DNA of 64,000 nt from Candidatus Halobeggiatoa sp. HSG11 (GTDB lineage: Bacteria; Pseudomonadota; Gammaproteobacteria; Beggiatoales; Beggiatoaceae): the NCBI GenBank assembly GCA_030378105.1, contig JAUCGL010000005.1, positions 1 through 64,000 on the forward strand, read 5' to 3'. The number at the start of each line of letters is the position of its first letter. Position 1 is the stretch's first letter. Below the pieces are notes generated by a model. The model had not been told where the DNA came from, searched no databases, and saw nothing but the letters and a program-made list of their open reading frames with translations. Shown piece by piece: positions 17,488 to 26,400 of this stretch. Made by a program: the position numbers and the translations under genes.

Positions 17488-17866
17488 TTCAGTGTGGATA
17501 GATTATTTTAATGGTAAAGAAACTCCAAATACTTTATATTTAAGAGATAAAGCAGATCGTAATAAAATTTTGGTTGGTGACTTAATTATATGTGAAGTAT
17601 TGCAAGGTTTTCGTCATGATCGTGATTTTGAAGCAGCACGTAACTTATTGTTAAGTTTTGCTTATCATGATATAACTGGGCGAAAAGTTGCATTATTGGC
17701 TGCTGAAAATTATCGTACATTACGTAGAAAAGGAGTTACTGTACGTAAAACTATAGATATATTGATTGCTTCTTTTTGTATTCAAAATAATCATGAATTA
17801 CTACATAACGATAAAGACTTTGATGTTATTGAAAAATATTTATCTTTACGAGTATTTCATCCTTAA
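17462..17866 (+). CDS. vapC: VapC-type PIN toxin
   Basis: A 134-residue PIN-domain ribonuclease starting MIRMLLVDSSVWIDYF. The acidic residues are visible: Asp in LLVDSSVWIDYF, Glu in LIICEVLQGF, Asp in TIDILIASFC and Asp in LLHNDKDFD near the end. These form the Mg2+-binding centre of PIN nucleases, most of which cut tRNA or rRNA. The start is taken at the ATG at 17462, with GAGG nearby upstream; an ATG at 17471 is also possible. The downstream NACHT gene begins only 6 bp after the stop codon, so it may be part of the same transcript. Confidence 0.85.
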   Translation: MIRMLLVDSSVWIDYFNGKETPNTLYLRDKADRNKILVGDLIICEVLQGFRHDRDFEAARNLLLSFAYHDITGRKVALLAAENYRTLRRKGVTVRKTIDILIASFCIQNNHELLHNDKDFDVIEKYLSLRVFHP

Positions 17867-17872
17867 AAAATT

Positions 17873-19921
17873 ATGAATAACCGTCAATATCAAGAATTAA
17901 AAACTGAGTTGGAAATCTGTCAAATTGGTGGACTGTTTTTGGCTTTGTATGAGGATGAAAATGTTCCTAAATTTATTATGGAATGTTTGCAACAGGACAT
18001 GCCAAATAATTTTCAGTTTGAGTTAAAGATGACTGATAAAAAAGTTTGGTTTCCAATTTTTTTTGGTGAATCTTTTGAGCAAATAGGTGAAAAAAGTAAT
18101 ATTTATCATGCTGTTGGTATTGAACAGCTTTCCGAACAAAAAGATTTTATGCAGTATTTACAATATGGTCGGGAACGTTTCAAAGCTTTGCCATATTCCA
18201 TTATTTTTTGGGTAACTTCAGATTTTGTTAAACAACTTTTTCATGAAGCTCCAGATTTTCATCATTGGTTATTTGGTACTTATGATTTTACCCAAGTGAT
18301 TCCATCTAACAATAATATTCCTCAGCAAGATTTTTTAGCCAGTATAAACAAATATTTAGAAAAATTAATTTGGCAGTATGAGAATTGGCAGGAAGTCAAA
18401 GATAATGATGAAGAATTTCTGTTAGAGGTTATGGGTCGGGCTAATTTGCATGATTATTATGTTAATTTATATTGTACTGATAAAGATGGAAAAACACTTT
18501 TATTAGATAGATTATTAGATAAATTTTTAGATAATAAACAGCAGAGTTTTATGACTTTGTTGGGTGATTTTGGTACTGGAAAATCTTCTTTTTCTATGCA
18601 CGATTTTATTATTCAAGCTAAATTGTATTTAATGGATAAATCCCAACGAATTCCACTATTTATTTCACTGAAAGATTATCCGGGGAAACTGAATATAGAA
18701 ACTTTTATAATTAATGAATTTTATAGTAAATTTGGCTTACCAGTTTCATTAGTGAATTTTCAACACCTAGCTTTACAGGGTAAATTTTTGTTTTTTATAG
18801 ATGGTTTTGATGAAATGGCTTCTATGTCTAATAAACAAGAAACTATTGAAAATTTTAAAGAGTTGACTAAATTATCTTTTGAAAATTTACAGTTTATGAC
18901 TTTAGCTGAGGATGAAAGCAAAACTAATAAGGTTTTTATGACTTGTCGGACGCATTATTTTTTTACCAATGAACAGGAGCAAGATATTCTTTGTGCTGAT
19001 AAAACTATATTGTATCGTAATTATGCAACTAAAACTCGTTATCAAGTGGCTCGTATCAACCTTAAGAAGCTTAACCAAGAACAAATTGGGGAATATGTAT
19101 TAAAGAGTATTGGTGAGAAAGAGGCCGCTGACCAACTTTTGAATATTATTAAAGATACTTATAATTTAGAAGAGCTTTCAAGTCGTCCATTGTTGCTGGA
19201 TATGATTGTTAAAACTGTACCTGAATTGAAGGATAAAAAACAGATTAATGCTGCTGATTTATATAGAGAATATACTAATATTTGGATTGAAAGAGATGAT
19301 TGGCGTTCACAAATGACTCCTGAAGGGAAAAGAGAATTTATGTGGGAATTAGCTATAAAAATGTATCAACAAAAAGGTGATTTTTCTTTAAATTATTCTA
19401 ATCTAAATAAACCAAAAGAAAAATATTTTAAACAAAAGCTTAATAAAAATAAAGATTATTATAATTATGAAACAACAACTTGTACATTTTTACATCGTAA
19501 TTTATCTGGAAATTATAAATTTATACATAAGTCATTTATGGAATATTTTATAGCAGAATATTTATTTGATTGTATCTTAAAGAAACAAAAGGGATTATTA
19601 ACAAATGCTAATGTAAATACTGAGACGAAAATATTTATAAAATATATGATGATTTATTTAGAAAAAAAGAAAATGACTAAATTAAATTTATCATATCTCA
19701 TTTTAGATAATTTCATTCTAACTAAAGCTAATCTTAAAGGAGCTAATCTTAAAGGAGCTAATCTTGAAGGAGCCTATCTTGAAGAAGCTAATCTTGAAGG
19801 AGCTAATCTTGAAGGAGCTAATTTAAAAAAAGCCAATCTTAAAGGAACCAATTTTAAAGGAGCCTATCTTAAAGATGTGGCAGTGGGCTTGGACTACTCT
19901 ACAATTTACGAATATGATTAA
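17873..19921 (+). CDS. NACHT-domain NTPase with C-terminal pentapeptide repeats
   Basis: A 682-residue STAND-class protein. Residues 1-145 form an N-terminal domain with the segment SIIFWVTSDF and PDFHHWLFGTYDF, a pattern I associate with inactive P-loop adaptor modules attached to STAND proteins; this is an inference. Then NACHT: Walker A GDFGTGKSS (231-239), Walker B KFLFFIDGFDEM (304-315), and the winged-helix region up to HKSFMEYFIAEYLF (about 565). The C-terminus (about 615-670) has ten or more A(N/Y)L(K/E)(G/E) pentapeptide repeats, forming a right-handed beta-helix sensor or scaffold. NACHT proteins of this architecture include anti-phage Avs-like and bNACHT systems. It follows vapC by 6 bp. 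Confidence 0.85.
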   Translation: MNNRQYQELKTELEICQIGGLFLALYEDENVPKFIMECLQQDMPNNFQFELKMTDKKVWFPIFFGESFEQIGEKSNIYHAVGIEQLSEQKDFMQYLQYGRERFKALPYSIIFWVTSDFVKQLFHEAPDFHHWLFGTYDFTQVIPSNNNIPQQDFLASINKYLEKLIWQYENWQEVKDNDEEFLLEVMGRANLHDYYVNLYCTDKDGKTLLLDRLLDKFLDNKQQSFMTLLGDFGTGKSSFSMHDFIIQAKLYLMDKSQRIPLFISLKDYPGKLNIETFIINEFYSKFGLPVSLVNFQHLALQGKFLFFIDGFDEMASMSNKQETIENFKELTKLSFENLQFMTLAEDESKTNKVFMTCRTHYFFTNEQEQDILCADKTILYRNYATKTRYQVARINLKKLNQEQIGEYVLKSIGEKEAADQLLNIIKDTYNLEELSSRPLLLDMIVKTVPELKDKKQINAADLYREYTNIWIERDDWRSQMTPEGKREFMWELAIKMYQQKGDFSLNYSNLNKPKEKYFKQKLNKNKDYYNYETTTCTFLHRNLSGNYKFIHKSFMEYFIAEYLFDCILKKQKGLLTNANVNTETKIFIKYMMIYLEKKKMTKLNLSYLILDNFILTKANLKGANLKGANLEGAYLEEANLEGANLEGANLKKANLKGTNFKGAYLKDVAVGLDYSTIYEYD

Positions 19922-20135
19922 ATATTAATATGTTACACAAAATAAATCAGATAGGGTCTACAAATCCTCATCTTACCCACCATTTTTACTATTAAAACAA
20001 CTAACATCCTTAAATATTCCCTTTCCATTAACTCAAATTATATTCAACTCCCATTTCTCTTAAGCTATTTGGACAGAATAAAATTCAGAATATGGTTTCT
20101 TTTTCTGTATTTGCTACACCAAATAGAACCAGCTT

Positions 20136-20240
20136 TATAGCATTTCCCGATTGGATAGACCACAGTTATATTAAGCAATAATCTGATATTTTTATAGATT
20201 TTAATTAATAATTAACCATTCATAATTAAGAATTGCTATA
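20136..20240 (+). repeat. Family A repeat (TATAGCATTTCCCGATT...AATTGCTATA)
   Basis: 105-bp copy bounded by TATAGCA and TGCTATA. It contains the conserved stretch GATATTTTTATAG and the tail TAATTAACCATTCATAATTA, nearly identical to copies at 49890, 51848 and 52088. Confidence 0.75.
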
Positions 20241-20278
20241 TATCAATCTATACATAAAAATATCTTTAACATTCAAAT

Positions 20279-20310
20279 TAACTACTTAAATACTTATGTA
20301 TAACGATGAG
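20279..20310 (-). repeat. Solo end of the CTCATCGTTATACATAAGT family
   Basis: ACTTATGTATAACGATGAG is the reverse complement of the left end of the element at 43009-43135, and its extension TAACTACTTAAAT also matches 8184-8215. Confidence 0.55.
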
Positions 20311-20347
20311 TGCCAAACTCAGAGATTTATATATGTTAAAATAGTTT

Positions 20348-20436
20348 CATAGGTTTCATCTATGGTTATTAACGTTTCACCCGGTTGGAATTAATACAAC
20401 CCTGAATGTGGATAACTACTGATGAAATCGGTGGAA
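20348..20436 (-). repeat. Family B structured repeat, reverse orientation
   Basis: Diverged reverse copy of the elements at 50001 and 54986. It keeps CATAGGTTTCATCTATG at one end, AACCATAGATGAAACCTATG on the opposite strand, and CCGATTTCATCAGT at the other. Confidence 0.6.
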
Positions 20437-20512
20437 CTTAATACTAAACCATCGTTAAAACAGGAATATTCCTTAATACCTTAACTATATAAACAACCAA
20501 TTACCATAAAAT

Positions 20513-21997
20513 ATGCAAGTAACAAAAAAAACTCATTTACAAGCTAGTTTACAAAACTCTATTTTTACCATTTTATTATTTGTAGTGGTTGGCCTTGTCG
20601 CTTGGTTAAGTAACCAATACGAAATAAAGGCTGATTGGACTTTAAATAATCGACATAGCTTATCAGAAACTAGTCAAAAATTATTAACAACCTTCGTTGG
20701 CCCAATAACCATCACTGCCTACGCAGGTAATGACAATAATTTACGCCGTGCTATAAAAGATTTAATTGAACGTTATCAACAATATAAATCAGATATTAGC
20801 TTACGTTTTGTTGACCCATTTGCTGCTCCGGGAGAAGTACGAGAACGAGGCATAAAAATTAATGGTGAATTAATCATTGATTATCAAGAACGTTCCGAAC
20901 ATGTGCAAGACATAACTGAACAGAGTATAACCTCAGCATTACAGCGAGTTGCAAGAACTGAAGAACGTTTGGTGGTATTTTTAGAAGGACATGGAGAACG
21001 TACAGTTAATGGTATTGCTGATCATGATTTAAGCCAGTGGGCCAGCCTGCTTAAAACTGCTGGATTTAAATTGCAACCATTAAATTTTGGACAAATGACA
21101 GCGATACCAGCTAATGCCAATGTCTTGGTCATTCCTAATCCACGCCGTCAGTTATTGCCAACTGAAATAAATCTCATAACCGATTATATAGATAATGGTG
21201 GCAATTTGCTTTGGTTGATTGACCCGACTGTGCCGCTACATGGTTTGGAAAATCTCGCCGATAAATTTGGTTTAAAAGTGCAACCGGGCATGATAGTTGA
21301 TCCAGTCAGTCGATTTTTGGGAGTTAATAATCCGGCCATAGTTTCTGTAACAACAACTGGATATAATGTTGATCATCCAATAACTACTGGCTTTGAAGAA
21401 TATTTAACTTTATTTCCTCAAGCAAGTGGTTTAATTGTAGAACCGCCAGAAAATTGGATTGAAATTCCTCTGTTGACAAGCCATCCTCAAGCTTGGTCGG
21501 AAACCGGCGATATGGAAGGTACGGTTGAATATGAACCAGAAACAGACATAATTGGGCCGTTAAATATAGCGTTTGCACTGATTCATGAAGATTTGGGGCA
21601 TGATGAAGGACATTATGAAGATGAGCATGGTCATGAAATTGAAGAACCAGAAATAGAGATAGCAGAGGTTGAGGAGATTGATACTGAAACTGAAAATGTT
21701 GAAGAAGCTGAAATAGAATCAACTCAGGAGCAACGGATTGTTATTGTTGGAGATGGTGATTTCTTGTCAAATGCTTTTTTGCAGTATGGAGGCAATGTTG
21801 ATTTAGGCATTAAGATGATGAATTGGTTATCAGAAGATGATGTTTTTGTTAATATTCCAATTAAAACGGCGGTTGATTTAAGTTTGGATTTATCTCCTAA
21901 AACAGCTATTTTCTTGGGGGCATTTTTCTTGTTTATTTTGCCAATAACTCTTATCAGCATTGGTATAATTGTTTGGTTAAAAAGGAGAAAAGCCTAA
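20513..21997 (+). CDS. GldG-family ABC-transporter auxiliary protein
   Basis: A 494-residue protein of the ABC_transp_aux/GldG type: an N-terminal transmembrane segment (18-36), a large extracytoplasmic region and a C-terminal transmembrane segment (466-488). The motifs RHSLSETSQKLL, the FVDPF stretch and VVFLEGHGERTV are those of the family, whose members accompany ABC-2 exporters (gliding machinery in Bacteroidetes, uncharacterised in gammaproteobacteria). An acidic, Glu/His-rich insertion lies at about 362-405, just before the conserved IVIVGDGDFLSN. The next gene (DUF4340) overlaps by one base in a TAATG stop-start. The ATPase and permease genes usually found just upstream are absent. Confidence 0.85.
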   Translation: MQVTKKTHLQASLQNSIFTILLFVVVGLVAWLSNQYEIKADWTLNNRHSLSETSQKLLTTFVGPITITAYAGNDNNLRRAIKDLIERYQQYKSDISLRFVDPFAAPGEVRERGIKINGELIIDYQERSEHVQDITEQSITSALQRVARTEERLVVFLEGHGERTVNGIADHDLSQWASLLKTAGFKLQPLNFGQMTAIPANANVLVIPNPRRQLLPTEINLITDYIDNGGNLLWLIDPTVPLHGLENLADKFGLKVQPGMIVDPVSRFLGVNNPAIVSVTTTGYNVDHPITTGFEEYLTLFPQASGLIVEPPENWIEIPLLTSHPQAWSETGDMEGTVEYEPETDIIGPLNIAFALIHEDLGHDEGHYEDEHGHEIEEPEIEIAEVEEIDTETENVEEAEIESTQEQRIVIVGDGDFLSNAFLQYGGNVDLGIKMMNWLSEDDVFVNIPIKTAVDLSLDLSPKTAIFLGAFFLFILPITLISIGIIVWLKRRKA

Positions 21998-22884
21998 TGA
22001 AGAAGCGTTGGTTAGTTAATATTATTTTATTGGTAACGGTAGTTGTATTAGGGTTGCTAGTATTTTATACCCTAGAACAGAACAAACCAGTTGAGTTGCC
22101 TAAGTTGACGAATTTGGATAAGGTTGAAACTATCCATATTGAGCGGTTGGATAAAGAACCGATAACTTTGTTAAAAAATGGTGGTTCGTGGCAAATAACA
22201 GCTCCTTTTGATTTGCCGGCTAATAAGTTTCAGACTGAAAATTTGTTGCAAATTCTATCGTTGCGTGATTATAAGAAGATCGCTAGTTCTGATTTGGCGG
22301 AATTTAAATTGGATACGCCATTGGCAACAATTAAGTTTAATCAGCTAACAGTGGCGTTTGGGGATTCTTCGCCGCTTAATCATCAGCGTTATGTGCAGAT
22401 CGGTAATAATGTTTATTTGATGAGGGATACTTGGTACTATTATTTGACTGGTGATGCGTTGGCGTTTGCTAGTTTGAGTTTGTTGGGTAATGCTCCTAAA
22501 ATAACTGAGTTGGAAATGCCAAACTATCATTTGAAGTTGCAGGATACGAAATGGGTTTTGGATTCCAAGCTTCCTTCTAAAGAGATTGATATAAGTACTG
22601 ATGCACTGAGTGCTTTGGTTGATAATTGGCAACATGCTTCTGCTTATGATGTTAAGCCTTATGATGGAACAACAACTTCCAAGGAGCAAATTAAGGTGAC
22701 GTTGTTGGGTCAACCGCAGCCGTTGAATTTTGTTATTTTGTCTAAGAGTCCGGATTTAGTGTTGGCTAGGCCAGAAAAGAATATACAATATCAATTGTCT
22801 GGAACTCAAATTGATGAGTTGTTACAGTTGCCGATTAAGGCTGCAAAAAATACTGATTTAACTGATACTACTGATAAGGAATAA
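21997..22884 (+). CDS. DUF4340 domain-containing membrane-anchored protein
   Basis: A 295-residue protein starting MKKRWLVNIILLVTVVVLG with a single N-terminal anchor, followed by beta-rich extracytoplasmic DUF4340 repeats (WQITAPFDLPAN at about 60; WVLDSKLP at about 185). The start is the ATG of the TAATG overlap with the GldG-like gene; an upstream in-frame start would extend into that gene. DUF4340 proteins regularly sit behind GldG-type proteins and are thought to be part of the same envelope transporter. No biochemical function is established. Confidence 0.85.
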   Translation: MKKRWLVNIILLVTVVVLGLLVFYTLEQNKPVELPKLTNLDKVETIHIERLDKEPITLLKNGGSWQITAPFDLPANKFQTENLLQILSLRDYKKIASSDLAEFKLDTPLATIKFNQLTVAFGDSSPLNHQRYVQIGNNVYLMRDTWYYYLTGDALAFASLSLLGNAPKITELEMPNYHLKLQDTKWVLDSKLPSKEIDISTDALSALVDNWQHASAYDVKPYDGTTTSKEQIKVTLLGQPQPLNFVILSKSPDLVLARPEKNIQYQLSGTQIDELLQLPIKAAKNTDLTDTTDKE

Positions 22885-22890
22885 ATTATT

Positions 22891-23583
22891 ATGAAAAGAG
22901 TGACGAACTGGTTCGTTAAAACAATTAATTCAACTCTTGGGCAGAAGATGATTATGTCTCTCACTGGGTTGTTTTTAATTTCGTTTTTAGTTATTCATTT
23001 AACTGGTAATTTGATGTTGTTTAAGGATGATGGTGGAGCGTCATTTAATGCTTATGCCCATTTTATGTCTACTTCTAGTTTTATTAAGTTGGCTGAGATT
23101 TTTTTGGTGTTGGGTTTTGGGATGCACATCTATACTGCTTGGCGGTTGACGAGATATAATAAGCAGGTTCGTCCGCAGGCTTATGCTTATAGTCGTCCTG
23201 AGGTTAATAGTCCATGGACAGCTCGTTATATGGGTTTTGTGGGTTCTATTATGTTGATTTTCTTGTTAATTCATTTGTATCATTTTTGGTTTAAGTATAA
23301 GTTCCAGATTGAGGTTCCTGCAACTGGTGATTATAAGGATTTGTATTTACTGGTTCAAACAACTTTTGTTAAGGAGTGGTGGATTTCGGTTCTTTATATT
23401 GTCTCGATGGTGTTTTTTGGGTTGCATTTGGTTCACGGGTTTGAGAGTTCGTTACAGACTTTGGGGATTCAGCATAAGAAGTATACTCCAATGCTTAAGA
23501 AAGTTGGATTGTTGTTTGCGATAATTGTTCCTATGGGTTTTGCTGTTATGCCGCTTTATTTTATTGGGGTATATTGGTGGTGA
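22891..23583 (+). CDS. sdhC: Succinate dehydrogenase cytochrome b558 subunit
   Basis: A 230-residue membrane subunit of the b558 SdhC/FrdC type (one polypeptide carrying the di-haem b anchor). Five hydrophobic segments are visible. Conserved histidines are in LVIHLTGNLMLF, GFGMHIYTAW, LLIHLYHFWFKYKF and FFGLHLVHGFESS. It anchors SdhAB and passes electrons to the quinone pool. The 6-bp gap to the DUF4340 gene suggests cotranscription, although the function is unrelated. SdhA and SdhB, which normally follow, are missing; a TA pair starts 135 bp downstream. Confidence 0.88.
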   Translation: MKRVTNWFVKTINSTLGQKMIMSLTGLFLISFLVIHLTGNLMLFKDDGGASFNAYAHFMSTSSFIKLAEIFLVLGFGMHIYTAWRLTRYNKQVRPQAYAYSRPEVNSPWTARYMGFVGSIMLIFLLIHLYHFWFKYKFQIEVPATGDYKDLYLLVQTTFVKEWWISVLYIVSMVFFGLHLVHGFESSLQTLGIQHKKYTPMLKKVGLLFAIIVPMGFAVMPLYFIGVYWW

Positions 23584-23587
23584 TTTG

Positions 23588-23722
23588 GTAACTGTTTGCT
23601 TACTCATTATCAATGATTTGTGGGAGCATCGAACTGAAAAAGAACAGGATTTATTGCGACAGATTGCTAGGAATGATAATAAGTTATTTTCTCAGGTTTT
23701 TTTGGAGGTTATTGAATAATGA
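23588..23722 (+). other. Possible gene remnant between sdhC and the RelE-type TA pair
   Basis: A frame reading NDLWEHRTEKEQDLLRQIAR, then DNKLFSQVFLEVIE, ends in a TAATG overlap with the next gene. The hydrophilic helical composition and the stop-start coupling suggest a truncated small gene rather than chance. It has no recognisable family and no clear own start codon. Confidence 0.3.
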
Positions 23723-23919
23723 CAACAAATACTCAACAACTAATTAATGAAATCCAGCAAGTTCCTTCTGAATATTTGCCTATGTTGTTACAAATTGTAA
23801 AATCTTATCGTGAAAGTGTGACGTTAAATACTGCCGAAGAGAGTTTAAGACAGGGTTGGAAGGAAACAATTACTGGTGATATTCATCCTATTGATAGTTT
23901 GTGGGATGGTATTGAGTAA
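23719..23919 (+). CDS. Antitoxin of a RelE-type TA pair
   Basis: A 66-residue acidic protein reading LINEIQQVPSEYLPMLLQIV, then SLRQGWKETITGDIHPIDSLWDGIE. This composition, and its position 8 bp before a RelE/ParE-fold toxin, mark it as the antitoxin. It has no HTH that I can see and should be a toxin-wrapping helix plus tail. The family name is uncertain. Confidence 0.65.
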   Translation: MTTNTQQLINEIQQVPSEYLPMLLQIVKSYRESVTLNTAEESLRQGWKETITGDIHPIDSLWDGIE

Positions 23920-23927
23920 TTTTGTAG

Positions 23928-24257
23928 ATGAAAATATTATATAGTTCTGAATTTAAACGTAACTTACGACGTTTGGTTAAAAAATATCGTCATATTCGCT
24001 CTGATGTTGAACCGATAATTAAGCAATTACAATTAGGCGAAATATTAGGTGATCAAATTCCTCGTGTTAAATATATTTTGTATAAAGTTCGTATTCGTAA
24101 TAGCGATGTTCAAAGAGGTAAAAGTGCAGGTTATCGTTTAATTTATTGTTTTCGAGATTCTGAACAAATAGTTCTAATTACTATTTATTCCAAGTTTGGC
24201 CAAAATGATATTAATGCCACACAAATTTATCATATTTTAGAGGAATTTGACGAGTAA
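23928..24257 (+). CDS. RelE/ParE-superfamily toxin
   Basis: A 109-residue basic protein with the RelE/ParE fold pattern: SSEFKRNLRRLVKKYRHI at the start, KVRIRNSDVQRGKSAGYRLIYCF in the middle and IVLITIYSKFGQNDI near the end. These correspond to the strand and active-site region of mRNA-cleaving RelE-type toxins, which act on the ribosome. It is translationally close to its antitoxin and is followed by another small gene with a GGAG ribosome-binding site. Confidence 0.8.
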   Translation: MKILYSSEFKRNLRRLVKKYRHIRSDVEPIIKQLQLGEILGDQIPRVKYILYKVRIRNSDVQRGKSAGYRLIYCFRDSEQIVLITIYSKFGQNDINATQIYHILEEFDE

Positions 24258-24276
24258 ATCTTATTTGGAGAATATC

Positions 24277-24573
24277 ATGATAACAACAATTGAAAAGGTT
24301 AAACGTTTGGAGCAATATCTGGTGATGAATAGTTCAATTATTGATCCAGTATTAGATAAGAGCATTGATAAGTTATTAGAACGTGAATCGAATCGAATAT
24401 TAGAATTAAAAGCTAATTTAGTGAGTCAATTATCTGAGTTTGAAAAAATTTATTCTATGACTAATAGTAATTTTTATCAGAGTTATGAAAGTGGAGAGAT
24501 GGGAGATGATATGGATTTTATGGAATGGGCTGCAACTATTGAAATGTTGACTTCATATGGTAGAAGTACCTGA
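24277..24573 (+). CDS. Small conserved-looking helical protein next to the TA pair
   Basis: A 98-residue protein, start taken at the ATG at 24277, which has a GGAG site 8 bp upstream. It is helical and highly charged: MITTIEKVKRLEQYLVMNS, LLERESNRILELKANL, and a C-terminal half containing GEMGDDMDFMEWAATIEML. I do not recognise a domain. It lies 19 bp after the RelE-type toxin. An 18-codon frame starting at 24557 overlaps its end and stops early, so it may itself be the antitoxin-like first gene of a second pair whose partner has been truncated. Confidence 0.5.
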   Translation: MITTIEKVKRLEQYLVMNSSIIDPVLDKSIDKLLERESNRILELKANLVSQLSEFEKIYSMTNSNFYQSYESGEMGDDMDFMEWAATIEMLTSYGRST

Positions 24574-24706
24574 TATATTTTATGTTTTAAGACAGATTGA
24601 AGAAATTATTTAAAAATCGTTCCTAAACAGGTGGTTTTGGCTCAGATTTCTAACTAGTATAGAGTGTTATAACTGAAACATCATACCCCAAAACATTAAC
24701 ACAATC

Positions 24707-26341
24707 ATGAATCTAAAATACATTATCCTAATCATTACTACTCTATTTGTATCTCCTTTGCTGGCAGACACAGATGAAATCGCAACAGCACATATTAAGA
24801 AAATTACTGGCAATGTTGCTGAATCTTTTATGGATCGTTATTACATTAATAATGGCTGGGAAAAATTACGGCGTGAAGTTGGAGTTAATGGCATTGATGG
24901 TTTGTATGTACGGCGTGATAAAAATGGAGTGATTCGTAAAGTATTGGCTTCTGAAAGTAAAGCCGGCAGTTCACAACTTGGTATGACGAATTGTGGCAAG
25001 CAGATGACTCATCAATGGATTATTTGCAAACTAAATGAAAGCATTAAAAACAATAATAAGAAATTATCTAGTATTCCACGATATAGTGAAGAATCATTGA
25101 AATTGTTTAGAGAATCAAAAGATACTAAGATTGTTTTAAATTATGTGGAAAAGGATATTTATCTTCGTAGGTTGCTACAATCCAAGATAAATGATGGAAT
25201 TTTAACTGTTAAAATAACTGAATTGCATGAGAATAATGGTGAAATTTATAGAAAGAAAATAGATGGCCGTCATCAAGTAGAAAATAAACCGCTTCTCAAA
25301 ACAACTGGTGAATACAAGGTTAATCTTAAATCTTCACCTGCATCTGGTTATGAAAAAACACTTTATAAAGAATATTTTACAAGTATTCAAACTGAGTTTG
25401 AGAATAAGGGTGTTACTCATAAAGATGCAACAAAAATAACTAAAAATTTGCAAAATGCGTATAAAAATAATGTGATTTCAAATAATGTGGAAGAGCATAG
25501 GTTTTTGAAGCAGGAGTATAAAAATGTAGAGTCATTTAAGCATATAGCAGAACAAGCAAAACTTATTAAGTTGATAAAAAATGGTAAAAATTTGAGTAAG
25601 CAATCGAAGTTAATTATTAAGCAGAAATTGGCAGATTTGCGTTATCGGGTTAATCAAAAGAATAATTTTTTACCTCCAAAAATTCGGCAGGCTGCTAATG
25701 CTGCTGCAATTGCTACTTTATTTTCTGCTACTGCACATGGTTGGCAGGTGTATCAAGGTGAGGAAAGTTTGTTAGAAGCAGCTAAGGCTATTGGTAGAGA
25801 TGGTGGGTTGGCAGCTAGTTCTTTGATTGTCAGTGATGCTATTTTGCAGAGAGTTAATGGAAAGTTGGTAATCACTGCTCATTTGCCGTCACAGCAAGCA
25901 AAGTTGATGGGGGTTAAGATGGGAGTTGCGACTTTTGTGTTTGATGAGGCTATGCAGATGTACGCATTGGCACAGGGTAAAATTAATCAGCAGGAGTTTT
26001 TGACAAGTACTGGTGAGTCGGTGGTTAAGTCGGGGCTTTCTGGGGTTGCTTCGTATGGTACGGTGTTATTGGGAGCAACGCCGGGTGGACTTGTTATGAT
26101 GGGGGTTGGTATTGGGGCGTATATTGTTGTTAATACGACAATGGAATATATTGGGCAGTTGAATAAGGCACAGTATTTAACTTTGGCGGATGTTTTAGGT
26201 CATTTGCCTTCTGGGATATTGAATCGGGTAACGTTGCTTGAGCCGGAATCTTTTTCTGGATTACCGACTTTGTTGGATGCCGAGCCATTATCTGATCGTT
26301 CAACGATTTTAGAACCTGAAACTTTGCAACCGAATTGGTAA
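24707..26341 (+). CDS. Exported PD-(D/E)xK-like nuclease toxin candidate
   Basis: A 544-residue protein with a Sec signal peptide (residues 1-20, cleavage after LLA). Residues 40-110 read GVNGIDGLYV, then ASESKAGSSQLG, then GKQMTHQWI: an Asp (D64), an E-x-K (E83, K85) and a Gln (Q99) spaced as in the PD-(D/E)xK nuclease toxins of polymorphic and contact-dependent inhibition systems. Residues 110-330 are helical and Lys-rich. Residues 330-490 are rich in Ala and Gly, with several hydrophobic segments resembling glycine zippers, such as a pore or membrane-insertion domain. It is followed at 60 bp by three tandem exported paralogs. Nuclease activity is predicted, not shown. Confidence 0.6.
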   Translation: MNLKYIILIITTLFVSPLLADTDEIATAHIKKITGNVAESFMDRYYINNGWEKLRREVGVNGIDGLYVRRDKNGVIRKVLASESKAGSSQLGMTNCGKQMTHQWIICKLNESIKNNNKKLSSIPRYSEESLKLFRESKDTKIVLNYVEKDIYLRRLLQSKINDGILTVKITELHENNGEIYRKKIDGRHQVENKPLLKTTGEYKVNLKSSPASGYEKTLYKEYFTSIQTEFENKGVTHKDATKITKNLQNAYKNNVISNNVEEHRFLKQEYKNVESFKHIAEQAKLIKLIKNGKNLSKQSKLIIKQKLADLRYRVNQKNNFLPPKIRQAANAAAIATLFSATAHGWQVYQGEESLLEAAKAIGRDGGLAASSLIVSDAILQRVNGKLVITAHLPSQQAKLMGVKMGVATFVFDEAMQMYALAQGKINQQEFLTSTGESVVKSGLSGVASYGTVLLGATPGGLVMMGVGIGAYIVVNTTMEYIGQLNKAQYLTLADVLGHLPSGILNRVTLLEPESFSGLPTLLDAEPLSDRSTILEPETLQPNW

Positions 26342-26400
26342 GTAAAGGTTTTTATGTTAAAATAACGTATTTAGTACATAAATTTTAAGGAGTTTAAATA

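Larger units (their letters stand above)
19922..20512. other. Gene-free stretch made largely of repeats
   Basis: No credible gene. It contains a full family A element (20136-20240), a solo end of the CTCATCGTTATAC family (20279-20310) and a reverse-oriented family B element (20348-20436). The rest is AT-rich with no recognisable site. Confidence 0.65.
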
